A stretch of 64,000 nucleotides of DNA, taken from positions 3,189,501-3,253,500 of the forward strand of contig JASSKH010000023.1 in assembly GCA_031763025.1 (NCBI GenBank), given 5' to 3'. The DNA is from Macrocystis pyrifera (Eukaryota; Sar; Phaeophyceae; Laminariales; Laminariaceae). Position numbers and translations under genes: made by a program. Below the pieces are notes generated by a model. That model did no database searches. It saw only the letters and a program-made list of their open reading frames with translations, and was not told where the DNA came from. Below are positions 50,531 through 62,561 of this stretch, in pieces; within the stretch, counting starts at the first letter, position 1; each line of letters starts with the position of its first letter.

Positions 50531-51449
50531 AAACCTAGCATGAAGATGGACCGCCTCACATGCGCACGCATAGATACAGCATGGTCACCCCAACATGTTC
50601 AATTCACATGAAGGTCGGGTCTTATGGTAAGATACCCGTAAAACTATACCGATTTCCATTGGGCGGTGGAAATCTGGTCTGACATTATTCCTAAAATCTC
50701 CGACGTTAGGTGCACATACCAAGCGCTAAATGAAGGGGAGGGGTGGATGATGCATGATATTAAGTCAAGACCTATTATACCCATGAAACAAACACCTTGC
50801 ATTTGATCGACCACATGACCTGAGAGAAGGGGCACCAAGCGGTACGTAGATATCTTGATATCTTGAAGGATAGAAACCGGCACGAAATGTGGGGGGATTG
50901 TTGGCCAAGCTTTCGGCAGTAATGGTCTGCTCGGGAGCATTAGTGGGGTAGTTACCCATGGTGAAACGTACATATGACGGAGAAAGCGACGTACGGGGCA
51001 TCCCGATGTGTGAGTAAGACTTTGTGTTATGCAAGCCGTCCTTGAACCTTGCACGGTAAAAATGACCTCCATGGAGGAAAGTAACCAGTACAGCAGCGGG
51101 GCAAGAATATAGAAGATACGATCGTGGGACGCCAGGATGGTTACCATGCAGATCGCCTGACACAAACGTGGGGTACTCGTGTTAAGTGTGTTGAACTTGG
51201 CTCTAGGTTACGAGCCCGTGTTGGAGACACTATTTAGTGTGGTGCGCCGGCAAAAGAACTGAAGGACACCAGACCCTCAACGAGTGGGAAGTCCCAGTAA
51301 CTTGAACATTTCCCACTACCACTACGAACACAAACAAGCTGGAGATATTCTCGGAAGAGATTAGGAGAAAGACGGTGAGAAGGGTTGGTGGAGAAAGAAA
51401 GATTGGCAGGGTAAATTACTAGTAGTGCTGATATTTGAAGTTCCTAGCG
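50531..51449. other. No supported gene
   Basis: The minus strand is open in two overlapping frames (50644-51165), with neither resembling a known family. It could include the 5' untranslated part of the LINE that follows. Confidence 0.35.
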
Positions 51450-51724
51450 ACACGACAAGGACTTAGTTCAACAGGAAGTGCGACGAAGTAGGACTGTACT
51501 GCTTTGCAATAGGAAACTTAGAGCGAGAGGGAGAACACTTTCGAGTCACTCTGAAGCCGAAAGCGAGCATGGAGTGGCAGAGGATGGAGACAGAAAAAGT
51601 GTCGGCATGGGTTAGAAGACTAGGATGGAGAGTATATATAGCTAATGGAATAACGAAACTAAGACGTAGTCCTAGGGTGAACGAAGGTAGGGGGAGACAG
51701 GAAACAGCAAGTGGCTCAAAGTGA

Positions 51725-52490
51725 ATGGGGGAGAAACATAGGGGCGCAGAACAAGCAGACAAGAACAGGAACGGAAACGGAAAGAATGCTCAAAGAAGAG
51801 ATAACAGAAATACTCGTGTTGACAACGGAGAAAGAACAACAGGTAACACTATAGCGGATAGTGAAACGAAAAGGAGGCTGAGAATAGGATCATGGAACGT
51901 ATGTGGCTTCGCCACGGAAGAACGCATAATAATCTAAATTGCCGAACAAGTAAGTAAGCGACATAGTGGGAATTCAAGAGTCGTGGGAGAAGGAAGGAGG
52001 GGAGATAGGATGCAAAGTTGGAGAGTACGCATGGATAGAGAAAAAGAGGAAGGGACAGAATAGCAAGAATAGGGGGGCGGGGGGCATGGGGTTCCTGGTC
52101 AAAGAATACCTGTGTGACGTAATAGAGGTAATCAAAGACACTAAATTCGACGAAAGCATATGGATTAAGATACCAGGGGAGCGGGGAGCGAAATATTACT
52201 TCTTAGGAAATATATATAGGCCCCCAGAGTCGAAGAATACGGTAGAGGATATACAGAGGAAGTTCGGAGAAGTAGCAGTAGATGTACAGAAGTATAAGAG
52301 GCATGGAGAAGTAGTACTAGTGGGAGATTTTAACTCAAGAATTGGGAAGGCAAGCAAACTGAATGAGAACATTGTACAATATGGGGAAGTAACAAAGAAT
52401 ATGAATGGGGAAGAGACGTTGAAGTTCCTCAAGCACAACGATATTAAAACGTTGAACGACAGAGTAAAAAAGGCAGAACCGGAATGAACT
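51725..52490 (+). pseudogene. LINE endonuclease region
   Basis: It encodes LRIGSWNVCGFATEE, then after a stop MGIQESWEKEGG, YYFLGNIYRPPES and VVLVGDFNSRIG. These are the N-x-x-G, Q-E and GDFN motifs of AP-type endonucleases of non-LTR elements. The frame is broken near 51936, and a further frame change near 52490 precedes an ADIGTTDHCLI motif. Confidence 0.85.
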
Positions 52491-52667
52491 AGACAGTGCA
52501 TACAAAAAGGAGAAAGCTCTGTCCTTGAAGTTATAGTAGTAGAAAATGGAAGTGGCAAGGAAACGGAACTACATGTATGCGCAGCGGACATAGGAACTAC
52601 GGATCACTGTCTAATATAGACAGGCAGTCAACAGACGAGAGTTATCAAACATAGACGAGGTAGGAAA

Positions 52668-54792
52668 TTGCAGCGATGGAGAATAGATAAACTAGAAGTA
52701 AAAGAAAAACGGGAAGAGTTCCAAGAAGAGATGGCCAAAAATGCAGAGAAATTTTCCGAGCTGTTGGAAAGAATAGATACAACAAGGAACGATATAGAGA
52801 GGGATGATGCAGGAGCTAGGATAATAGAAGGATGGGAGCAGTTGGTCAAGACCACAGCAAGTAAAGTAGCAGGGAATAAGCTGATAGTATGCAACAGAGC
52901 AGTAAACTGGTGGGATGAGGAAGTGAAAGAGGCTATAAGAGCAAGGAGAAAGGCACACGCAAGATATACATCGAGTAAAACTTCGACAGGGTGGGAGGAA
53001 TATGCTATAGCTAGAAAGAAAATGAAAGAGATGGTAGAGAAGAAGAAAGGGATATGGAAAGACGTAGTAAATAAAACGAATGAAGACTTTGAGGGCGGGA
53101 TGAAGCAGATGTGGGTAGGGATAAAAGGGATACTTGGCAAACAAGCAGGAGAGGCAGATACGGGAATAGCTACTCTAAGAGCACAGAACGGTGAAATGGT
53201 TAGTAGTTCGAAGGGGAAAAGGTTAGTACTACTGTAGTAGAGCATTACCGAAAGCTAGGAACACCCACAGCCAACGAAACGTTCGACGCAGAATTCGAGA
53301 AGGAAATCAACGCGTGGGCAGAGGCGAACGTAGATACATCAGAAAGGGAAGACAGTGGTTCGGGAGGGTTACAGAGAGAGTTCACAAGGGAAGAAATAAA
53401 GAAGTGTGTAGCTAAACCTAAGAATAGAAAGGCAGCAGGGGCAGACCAAATAGTGAATGAATTTATGAAGTACGGGGGAGAAGGAATGCTTGCCATGATG
53501 GTTATGTTGTATAACTGGACATGGAAAAACGAGTACGCACCTAGGAGGTGGAGAGAAGGAGTAGTAGTAAACTTATTCAAGAAAGGAGATAAAGCTGACC
53601 CGGGGAACTATAGAGGGATAACGCTACTGAGCACAGCAGGCAAAACATTTTGTAAGATTTTGAACGATATAATGGGAACGATGATGGAGAAGGAAGACAC
53701 AATAAGCGAAGGGCAAGCAGGGTTCAGGCCAAACCGTAGCTGCGTAGACCATGTGTACACCTTAGGTAATATTATTCAAGGTAGGAAAGACGCGGGACTA
53801 ACAACGTACTGTTTCTTTCTAGATGTGCAGAAAGCCTACGACACAGTATGGAGAAAAGGATAGTGGAAAAAACTGTGGGGAATAGGAATCGGAGGAAATA
53901 AGTGGAGAATGATGAAAAAGATGACGGAATGTGCGACAAGTGCTGTGATACTGGACCGGGAAGTATCGAAGTATGTTGATATTTTGTAAGGGGTTGCACA
54001 GGGATGTGCGTTGTGACCTAACTTATTCAAGATATATATATTGACGACCTGATTGTAGCAGTCGAGGCAGCAAGGCAGGAAGTCACGGTGGGGGAAGATA
54101 CGGTGTCGGGATTGATGTTCGCGGATGACTTCGTGGGGAAATCAGAAACACCCGAAGGATTGCAGAAACAAATAGAGAAGGCGCTAGAATACACCACGAA
54201 ATGGAGGGTGACGGCGAACGTCAAGAAATGCGCAGTAGTTGTTTGTAACGAAGATAAGGTAAACCCGGTAAATTTCAGTTGGAAGTGAGGAGAAGATGAG
54301 TTGCCGATCGTAGACCAGTATACATACCTTGGAGTAGAGATCTCAAAAGACTGCTCCTGGGATGCACATGTACCAAAAGTTACAGGAAAGGGTAAGGCAC
54401 AAGTAGGCAAGATGGATGCGATCCTGACAGACTCGCACCTTGACACTAGGATTAAGAGATGTATCCTGATGAATGTGATAGTACCAAAGCTAGAATATGC
54501 AGGAGAAGTATGGGAAGGGAACGCGAAACTCGTAAAACAGTTGGAAACAGTACAAATGACAGCAGCTAAAAAAATCCTAAGATGCTCAAGTACGACTAGT
54601 AATACAGTACGAGTATTAAGAGCAGAACTGGGAATGCGCCCTCTCAAGACAAATGGAGACTTGAGAAAATTGAATTGGCAATATAAAGTATGGAACATGC
54701 CTAAAATGAGATTGCCAGCCATAGTTAATAGAAGCTGTATAGGAGAAAGTAACAAAAGGGCGAGCTGGAATACGGTGGGATGGCGTAGTTGA
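52668..54792 (+). pseudogene. LINE reverse transcriptase region
   Basis: Fragments cover the RT thumb-to-fingers order: GNYRGITLLSTAGK, EGQAGFRPNRSCVDHVYTL, CFFLDVQKAYDTVW, GVAQGCAL, NLFKIYIDDL and the catalytic GLMFADDFVG box, then [14 protein letters not shown]. Stops at about 53863, 53989, 54017 and 54288 interrupt the frame. Confidence 0.88.
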
Positions 54793-55216
54793 GAAAGCAT
54801 GGAAGGATATAGGGGAAAACCAAGAAAAGATTACGTCCGCCGGGAAGTTTGGGAGGTACAAGGCAGAAGTAGAAGAAATGACAGAAATAAGGAAAAGGCT
54901 AGCGCAATGAAACAAGGTGGAATCGGAAAAAACACTTAGAGATATACGGGGGATTGAGGAAAGGAATAGGAAAGAAAACGTATTCGCATGGCCCAATGGA
55001 CTTGGCGAAAACTCTGAAACTGCGATTTCGTGTAGGGGGCCTGGACCCACCAGAAAGAAGAAAGAGGTACACCAGTAGCCGGGAGGAGGAAGTAGATGCA
55101 CAGATGTGCCCGTGTGGCAAAGCAATAGAGAGTAGAACTCACATAGTAGGAGAGTGTGAAATATACAAGGAGGAACGGGATGTGTTAGAAGAGATGAGGG
55201 AAATTGACGAATGTGA

Positions 55217-55653
55217 GGGTGTGTCTTAACCCCCCCCCCTAGAGAGCATGGGAACGAGCGGAACGGAACGAGGCTGTTCGTGGTCATTCGTTCCGTGCCT
55301 GTGTAAAAAACGTGTTTGGGTCCATGCAGAATCCTGGGCCTCGCCAGCCGAATCAGTACGAACGGTATCTTTTGCACACGCCAGAGCACATTGGTGTCCA
55401 CATCCATCTTCAGTGGTGTCCATCTACATCAAATAAGATCCTATATGTTCCCGTTCGGCCGGGCCGTTCGGTCCTCCCAAACAAGAAAAAGGGGTTCAAC
55501 ACTTCTTCTTCCTCTTCCGAGATATACAGTTTTTCTCGGGCTGCACTGAATCTATTCGTTTCCCACAACCAATCAGCATCAATTTATGCAGCAAATAATA
55601 TCCATCCGGTTCGTTCCAATGCTCTCTGGGGGGGGGGGGTTTAAGACACACTC
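55217..55653. mobile_element. Harbinger-like TIR element, copy B
   Basis: 437 bp, ends GGGTGTGTCTTAAC and TTTAAGACACACTC, flanked by TGA on both sides. It is inserted into the LINE: the LINE copies at 2938 and 19810 read GAATGTGACACGG across the same site with one TGA. Blocks such as CACAACCAATCAGCA are shared with copy A. Oligo-C and oligo-G runs lie just inside the TIRs. Confidence 0.8.
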
Positions 55654-55919
55654 TGACATGAAGGTGTTTGATACACTGAATAGCATCGAGAAAACGATCG
55701 CTATCCTGGGAGATAGATGGTGGCCACAGGAGGCCAGACAGGAAGGGGATAAGATTAGCAAAACGTTTCTATGTAATATATGGAAACAACGTAATGAGCG
55801 CCCAACTGTTGGAGGTGTCTCTGTTAGGAGTAACAGCGGTGCTCCGTCTCGAAAGGGATGCGTGGTCAATGGTCAAATGACTAAGGCGAGCAACAAAAGA
55901 GTACGCCCCCCCCCCCCCC

Positions 55920-57430
55920 CCCCCTCCCAAATTCTCCCTTCTCACCTCGTACGCCCTCTGCTACGTGTTTAATCTAGAGATGGCGACAATAGGAGACGGA
56001 ATCACCCTTCTGTCTTCCTCCAGATTTGCCAATTTTGGCCCCGTCGTGTCAGTCACACATGTACGTATGGTCTTGTACTAGAACAGGGGCGTATGTTTCA
56101 AGCTAGGGCTCCCGATGAAAGTCTGAACAGGGGGCTTGGTTCTGCCTCGCCCTGGACCCTGTCGCCTGCTTACATGCAGCCTTCCACGTATCATACCACG
56201 ATTCCCCGTATTCCTACGTAGCCCTGGACCTTTACAGGCGTTCCAAGGCCATGCCACAACACCAGCCCACCCTGATGAGCCTGAAGATAGATAGAACAAT
56301 TTGGATAAGCGCAGGTTTCAAGAACTGTTACTGTTTGTAACATTGGTCGAAGACTGGGCCCGTCAGAATCCACTGCCACAACTCCCTACACTACGAATCC
56401 TCCTGAAGTAGCGGCGCCAAAAAGGAAAATGAAAGAAAGCTTGCCCGCAAAGAACTTGAAACGCGACAAATTCCGGGTCTAGTCTATGTCTACACTCCAC
56501 AACCCTAGAAAGGGGGCAGAACGAAACTGTATCGACGAAGAAAGTACAACAATACCGCGCAAAAATCTTGGTCTGCGCTATGCGCGGTGAAAATGCCCAA
56601 CTTAGTCCTAACGAAGCAACCGATCGGGGGGGGGGGGGGGGGGGGAGGGGTCGGCAGGACTCAAACATTTGTTTCCGTGTGTCCAGCGGCAAACGACAAA
56701 AGGTCAGAAGCACAGTACAGTATAGGCACACGAGTAGGAAATAACCCAATAAAGAGACTCTACAAAAGTTGAATTATGATGCTCGGCGGCGATCGCTACG
56801 CTAAACGCTACCAGTATATGATAGCACATGCTCAATGTTGCTCAAGGTCGGTGTCACACCAAGGTTTCAAACCTCTCTCGCAATAGATGTTGTTTGTTGT
56901 TTGCGGACCTGCACTGCGCTTGGCTGACAAAAGGTTCGGAGGTGGTATCAAAAACCACCGCTACAGCTGCAGTTAGCGGAAGCGGAACCGACACGAAAAC
57001 GGAAAGCCTCACGGAAAACCCCGACACAAAACCGAGACCAAAAAGTGATACCGAGGCCAAATTGAAGCAAAAACACAAATCACATTCGAATAATCGAACC
57101 CATTGGTTGCGTGAACCCAGGTGTCCACGTCTTCGCCTCGAGATTTCTCCACGTTCTGTTGAAGCCCCGGACAAAACTGTGTTACCTTAGTGGATTTTGC
57201 GGACACCCAGGACCCCGCACGGCCCTAGTTGAATTCGTGCAGCATGTTGAAGTAAGAGGAAGCCTATTCGCTCCCGGATCGTTTTCACCAATACATCATA
57301 CTACACCGTGCTCCTAACCCATTGGAGGGCAAATAAAGGTAGAGTCGTCATCCAGGTAACACCTCCGCACCGCTTGAACAAACATGGTATTTTTTGTTGC
57401 ACCTTGCCCAAGGTATTGTCGGCGTCGGTG
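55920..57430. other. No supported gene
   Basis: Unique sequence with a G22 run at 56624-56645 and short ORFs. Confidence 0.4.
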
Positions 57431-57433
57431 GAT

Positions 57434-59122
57434 ATGGCAGCAAGAGAACAGTGCAGCAGCGGCTGCACGTGGTGCGCTTCCCTGGTGGCTGTTCTCACTC
57501 TTGCTGCCTTGGCCTGGGCAACCTGCGGAAAACCGCCCAACTCTCGGCAAGACGAGCACCAGGCTAGGCTTGTGAGTTCCCACCGCATAAACGAGTTGCT
57601 ATTGAAGAATCCTGATAAGGGTAGTTGGAAAAATAGTTTGAGATCACGTGACTGCCGAGCCAGGGGGAGCGTGGACAGCACGTTTTGCGTAAAAACGGCA
57701 TAGGTCTTCCTTGTCTGCCCGCATTTTACTATTTCAATAGATGACACGGCAGCACTCTTACGGCAACAAAGGATAGCGTTGTGCCTCTTCCCCGTTCGCC
57801 TCTCACGCCATTTTACGGGGTTGCTCGGCCATGATCGACTCGCCTGGTAACACCATAGTTTCGTGCCTTGTTTCAACCATGCTGTAACTGTCTGCTCCCC
57901 TGCCTTGTAACAAAGTTAGCGCAACTAGACACCTAACTTTAGCGTTTCCCCAAAACCTGGTGGCGTGGGCAATCCAGTTGATCTAACATTTTGGAGCGTG
58001 CTCGGTTGCAGCCCAGCTTTCATCGAACGTCGCCTTTTGCTAAAAATCATCATGTTAGGGAGTGCGTATTTGGGCTACCCCTAGATATCTCCGGCGATCT
58101 TCGACGATTGGCGATACCTCTGTGTGGATATCCTATACAAAAAGAGACCCTCGTTGGGTGTACAAACAGTGTGCTGATTCGCCTACAGTTTTCGAAGAGT
58201 TCGAGAAAGGTTAGCTCTACGCCCATTACACTACTGTAGGACACGAATAAAGCACCCTGACTTCTGCGGGCACATGCTACGGCAGGGACAGCACCCAAAA
58301 AATGCTGAGGCTTGTCGCTTGAGGATCGCTGTATCCTCTCACTCAGAACGAATTCAACAGTAAGAAACGCATCGGATCGAAATGCATTATTAGTAAGTAG
58401 TTTCTCAGTTGAGGAGCCCCGTCAATGATATTTTTTTTCGAGCTCAAAAGTGCAACCCCAGCCGCAGCGCGGCTCTTTGAGCACAGCCGTTTCAACCGTT
58501 CGCTCCTTGTACCTCTGCCGATGCCAGCTCGAGAGCCAGAATCAGCTTCGTCGAGCGCGCGAGGAGATGAAAGCAGCCGAAAAGGCTCGCAGCAATCTCG
58601 TCACCGAGGTCGTGTGGTGGCAGGGGCTACACGTGGACGAGATGGTGGGTCACTTCGCAAGTTTGGGGGAGGAACACTCTACTGCAATATCATCCAAAGG
58701 GCCATACCGTGGCGATTTCAAGGGCGTGGCGGTAGCACTAGCGATGATCGCATGTAAACACTCGCAACTACTAGTCTACACGCACCTGGTGCACCACGGG
58801 GGACTCCACCCGCGTATAAAGAGTTACGAATGCTTCATACTATCATATCCTTCGACTGACCGGTGTGAACTCGCCACCGAATAACATCTTCGCACAAAAT
58901 CTGACGCGTTGGGATGGACGCGAGGCTAAACTTAAAACAGTCCGAGCCGCAAAGTATTTTTCGCGCCGATTCGTTTTTCGAGCCACGCTTTTTTCCCTCC
59001 AATGTTTGCGACAACAGAATGAAAAGAGAGGCCTGCGAAAGGAGCTGCGCCAATTCCGGGAGGAGATTAAGCCGGGCCTTCTCCGTGAACTCGACCGGAA
59101 AGAGAAGCTGCTGGTGAATTTG
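57434..59122 (+). CDS. Signal-peptide plus coiled-coil gene, three exons placed
   Basis: Exon 1 (57434-57571) encodes MAAREQCSSGCTWC and a hydrophobic stretch LVAVLTLAALAWATCG, a signal peptide or anchor, ending at CTT|GTGAGT. Exon 2 (58528-58608) encodes LESQNQLRRAREEMKAAEKA between GCCAG and ACCGAG|GTCGTG. Exon 3 (59018-59122) encodes NEKRGLRKELRQFREEIKPG and LLRELDRKEKLLVNL between CAACAG and TTG|GTGAGC. All three are in phase 0, so they join cleanly. Exons 2-3 are charged heptad-like helices (coiled coil). A phase-0 acceptor at 59537-59540 (CCCAGCAG) opens a Gly/Asn-rich continuation. No family recognised. Confidence 0.5.
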
Positions 59123-59793
59123 GTGAGCACCTTCTTTTGGCCCCGCCTCCAGTTCTTTGGCAGTCCCACCCAAACCGAGGGAAGCGTTGCCCTTGCAGTA
59201 TTGATGGTGTTTGATACGGCAGACTACGCGTGTCGTGTCAGCCTTTTGAGTATACTAACTGTTGAATTTTGCGCAGGCCCGGTGGCAATAGAGTGTGACA
59301 GCCGCTGGTAGCCTATCGAGTTTGTGCACACGCATGGCGATAATGTCGGGTGGGTGATTGAGCTTTCCAACCAGTACACAGAAATGGTCCTATTGCACCG
59401 TTGGCGAAACTGCCGTCGAAATGTGTGCGTGTGTGCTGGAGCAACGAACTTATTTCAGGGTTTTCGGGATCGTTGTTTATGCCATGATATTCTCTCATTG
59501 ACATGCATCTCTATGTCGACCTTTGTGTCCTTCCCAGCAGGACGGTCGGTTGGACGCCATAAAACATCCTTGCATGACGTGTTTTCCGCCTGCTGGGGGT
59601 GATAAAGTTGGCGGCAGCGGCAACGATGGCAGAGGTAGCAACGTTGAAGGTAACAGCGGCGGTGGTGGTAGTTTTTTACAGCAAGGAAGCGGGTGATGGC
59701 GGTGGCTGCGGAAGTCGGGGTCGGAAACCGAGACGTGACCGTGCAGAGGCAGGAGGGAGTCGAGACGGTGCGGGGGTATGTATCATCGAACAT

Positions 59794-60312
59794 ATGAAAC
59801 AGGATGGAGAGGAGACTATTACACAGAACACTCGGCCGCTACCGTCGTCGCCGCGTGTTCACACCGAAGCGGGGAAGATTTCAGTGGGGGGATATGCAGC
59901 GGGAGATCTAGGCGAGGCGGAGATGGCAGGCAACGAGACGGGTGAACCAAACGGCGAGGACTTGCTTGGACCACTCACGTTGCCGTTGCCACTCTCGCCT
60001 GAAGCTGCTGTCCCTACGGAGGGGGGCATGCACGACAGGGAGCACGCGGGTGGAATCCCCGGCGTTAGGGTTGGACCAGATAGCCAGGGACGTCTGAGCG
60101 CTTCTGGAACCGTTCCTTCTTGTAGTCCATTGATGTCACTCGGTAAGTGGCTTACAGCCCATCAACTCGGGAGGATACTGCTTTCTTTCATGCGTATATT
60201 TTTCAACTCGCCACAAATCTGGTTTGTGGTCGTCCTAATGTTGCTTTTTATCGTTCAAATATTGTCTGCTCGTGAATTTCTGCATCTACACATGCACGGC
60301 GGTCCAGTCTGA
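59794..60312 (+). CDS. ORF ending in a C-terminal membrane anchor
   Basis: The open frame from MKQDGEETITQ has a Gly/Pro/Glu-rich soluble part and a C-terminal segment LGRILLSFMRIFFNS then IWFVVVLMLLFIVQILSARE, one strong transmembrane helix, with 12 residues after it. The frame is open upstream to 59599. It may be the last exon of the coiled-coil gene that starts at 57434, giving a signal peptide-coiled coil-anchor protein, but I could not find a phase-consistent join. Confidence 0.45.
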   Translation: MKQDGEETITQNTRPLPSSPRVHTEAGKISVGGYAAGDLGEAEMAGNETGEPNGEDLLGPLTLPLPLSPEAAVPTEGGMHDREHAGGIPGVRVGPDSQGRLSASGTVPSCSPLMSLGKWLTAHQLGRILLSFMRIFFNSPQIWFVVVLMLLFIVQILSAREFLHLHMHGGPV

Positions 60313-60832
60313 TGTGCGATATGTGCTTGTCGGGGTGGAGCATCTGCACACGACGACAGGTGTTCGGCAGAGAATAACTAGTGCTGATCCGGCGGAATCT
60401 GGGGGAGGGTATTGCTTAAGACAATTCAATTCAGTGACTTGCCATCGTCTGGTTGTGTGGGTAATTACAAGGCAAGGGTATAACCGTGATGGTACTCTTG
60501 TCTCTACGTTGAGTCACCGCCTGTGGCGCTCGGGAGCGACGTTCATTGGCGGAAACTTCATTGACCTCATACATGACCATACCAAGTACCATCCGGCCGG
60601 TTCTGGTGCTGTTCGTGAGGTTCGTGATTGCTGTATTAGCAAGGTACGATACGTGCCACCACACGTATGTGATCTGGCGTTGTCAGATCTACTACACCCC
60701 CATTTTCCCGCACGGATTGCTAATGCGCCGGTGTTCTTGCTCTTGGCAGGAGATGTGCCCGAAAATATGGAGGTGGACCAGGAGGAGGAGAAACAAGAGG
60801 AGAAAAAACGCCCAAAAACCATCGACGCGTGA
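60272..60832 (+). CDS. Hypothetical ORF with acidic-basic C-terminus
   Basis: A 186-codon open frame overlapping the end of the preceding ORF in another frame. It ends in PENMEVDQEEEKQEEKKRPK. A good acceptor (CTCTTGGCAG) at 60749 suggests that only the last ~27 codons are a terminal exon. No family recognised. Confidence 0.3.
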   Translation: MNFCIYTCTAVQSDVRYVLVGVEHLHTTTGVRQRITSADPAESGGGYCLRQFNSVTCHRLVVWVITRQGYNRDGTLVSTLSHRLWRSGATFIGGNFIDLIHDHTKYHPAGSGAVREVRDCCISKVRYVPPHVCDLALSDLLHPHFPARIANAPVFLLLAGDVPENMEVDQEEEKQEEKKRPKTIDA

Positions 60833-61170
60833 GATCATTGGCCCACTATATATTTGATTGTGCCATGAACCGAGATAGGCAATGGCTGGAAACGTCGCCG
60901 TAGCCACCACAAAGCGATGTTCTTAACTTACCGATTCCAGTACGCATGCTTGTTTAGCGCCATGTACCGATACGCACAGGATCGACGTCGCCGACGACAT
61001 GGGCACACCGGGTAGGCATTTTGCAGTTGTTGGCAGTTCCTGGACGTCTCCTTCAGATTAGATTGGACCAAAAAGCCGATTTCTCGGACGAACCCTGCCT
61101 TACCCCTGCCCACGTTCGTGTTCACACCCGTAGTGATCCTAACTCTTCTCTTGTATTCCATCCCCCAAAG

Positions 61171-62561
61171 GTGTGGACGGCAAGTGCGCTGACACGAATG
61201 GGGCGACTGCTCCAGACCACAACACAGGGAAGCGGTGCTGCAAGTCGACTGCGGTAGGGTGGAGGCAGGCTGAAATGCCTGAGGGTGTCGAAACATATGT
61301 TGCGTGGGCACCACCTGTGAACCCGCAGTTCGCTTTCGCGCTCCCGTCGCAGACGAAAACACTCACTGGTATCAATCATGCAGGGTCGCACCTGCCCCCT
61401 GCTGTAGGGAGGACGACAGAGATGGCTAATGTGCAAGTCTTGGCCGGAAGGCAACGAAACACTGGTGGCAGCTATGTGGGAGATCCTTTCTCCGTGAACG
61501 CCTCGCTAGCGCCAGGGACTCTGGCTGGGGGTGCACGGCTCGAGGTAGGAGGCATTAAAGAGCCAGCAGTCACCGCCAAAGAAGCTGCAGAGATGGTGGC
61601 GCCGGCAGCAAACGTGTTTGAACAGCCCTTTTCGGCAACAGGTGGGGGCGATAGAGCCGACGAGCGGGAGTCGTACGCGTTTAGACGAAGGTCCTCCTCG
61701 CGAGATGCCCGGTCAGAGGAACAGCCATCGCCTTCCACGCTCATCGCCGCAAAGACCAGCTCGTCTGAGGCTATACCCGCCACGGAAGATGCTCCGGCGA
61801 AGATAGCAACGGCTTCTTCTGGCGTGGCGATGGCGACGGTATTCTCCGTGGGGTGTGCTGCAAACAAAGGGGGCAGGGGTAGAGAATTTATGCCGCACGC
61901 TTCCAAGCCGAGCTCTTTCTCGTTCGGGGCCGGATCAAACTTCCCGGCCGCGGTGACAGAAAATGTGTCAGGAGTTCACTCTTTAGCAGGAGGCGAGGGT
62001 AAAATTGCTGGCGGGCAGAAGCCGTACGTGTTTGGCAGGGGGGTTCTATCGCGACGTGCAGGATCAAAAGAAAAACCGGCGCAGTCCAAGTTCACTTTTC
62101 GCGCGCCCAATTCCGCTTCGGGAACTGCACCCATCGCAGCAGTAGCTGCGGCGAAGGAAACAACGGCTTCTTTTATCGTGTCCATGGCGACGGTATCCTC
62201 CATAGGGGTTGCTGGAAATGGAGAAGGCAAGGGAAAAAGGCTTGCGCCGCACGCCTGCGAGTCGAATCGTTTACCATTCGGGGTTGCAGCGTCATCCGCG
62301 GTCGCTGGTGACGGACTGGCCCGCATGCCGGCGTCGACGGTTGCACCCGTGCCCGCCGTGGAGATATTTGAGCGAAACCGTCTGCCGCGCATCTGCCAAC
62401 AGTGGAGCCTGCCCAGTCCTCGCAACGTGTGCTTGGTTTGCGAGGAGAAAATGCAACTTTCAGCGCAAGCAATGACGTCGGCGCTATTGATAGCACGATT
62501 GCCCCGCCTATTGTCCCGCTCATTGCCACATCGACCGCAACAACCATTCGGAAGGGTGTGA
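61171..62561 (+). CDS. Phe/Gly-rich ORF with internal duplication
   Basis: A 462-codon open frame after the acceptor CCCCAAAG|GTGTGG. It is Ser/Ala/Gly-rich with scattered FG and F-aromatic motifs (SSFSFGAGS, PYVFGRG, SKFTFRA, RLPFGVA). Two ~120-residue units, at about 61600-61960 and 61970-62320, are repeated: the second echoes AKIATASSGVAMATVFSVG with ETTASFIVSMATVSSIG. The composition recalls disordered FG nucleoporins, but motifs are few, so this is a suggestion only. The frame is lost near 62390, where another frame continues. Confidence 0.5.

Larger units (their letters stand above)
51450..55913 (+). mobile_element. Non-LTR retrotransposon (LINE), longest copy, decayed
   Basis: In order: a possible ORF1 tail (51470-51724), an apurinic endonuclease domain, reverse transcriptase, a C-terminal CPCG...H...C zinc-knuckle-like motif (55105-55160) and a 3' end in a C-run after GAGTACGC. 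Several stops and frameshifts, plus the Harbinger-like insertion at 55217-55653, make it inactive. The domain set (endonuclease before RT, C-terminal Cys/His motif) fits the Jockey/I/CR1-type lineage; the clade is inferred. The true 5' end is uncertain. Confidence 0.85.

Noticed and set aside
50644..51165. 173-codon minus-strand ORF
   Set aside because: Two frames overlap with similar openness, there are no recognisable motifs or splice signals, and it lies near the LINE 5' region.
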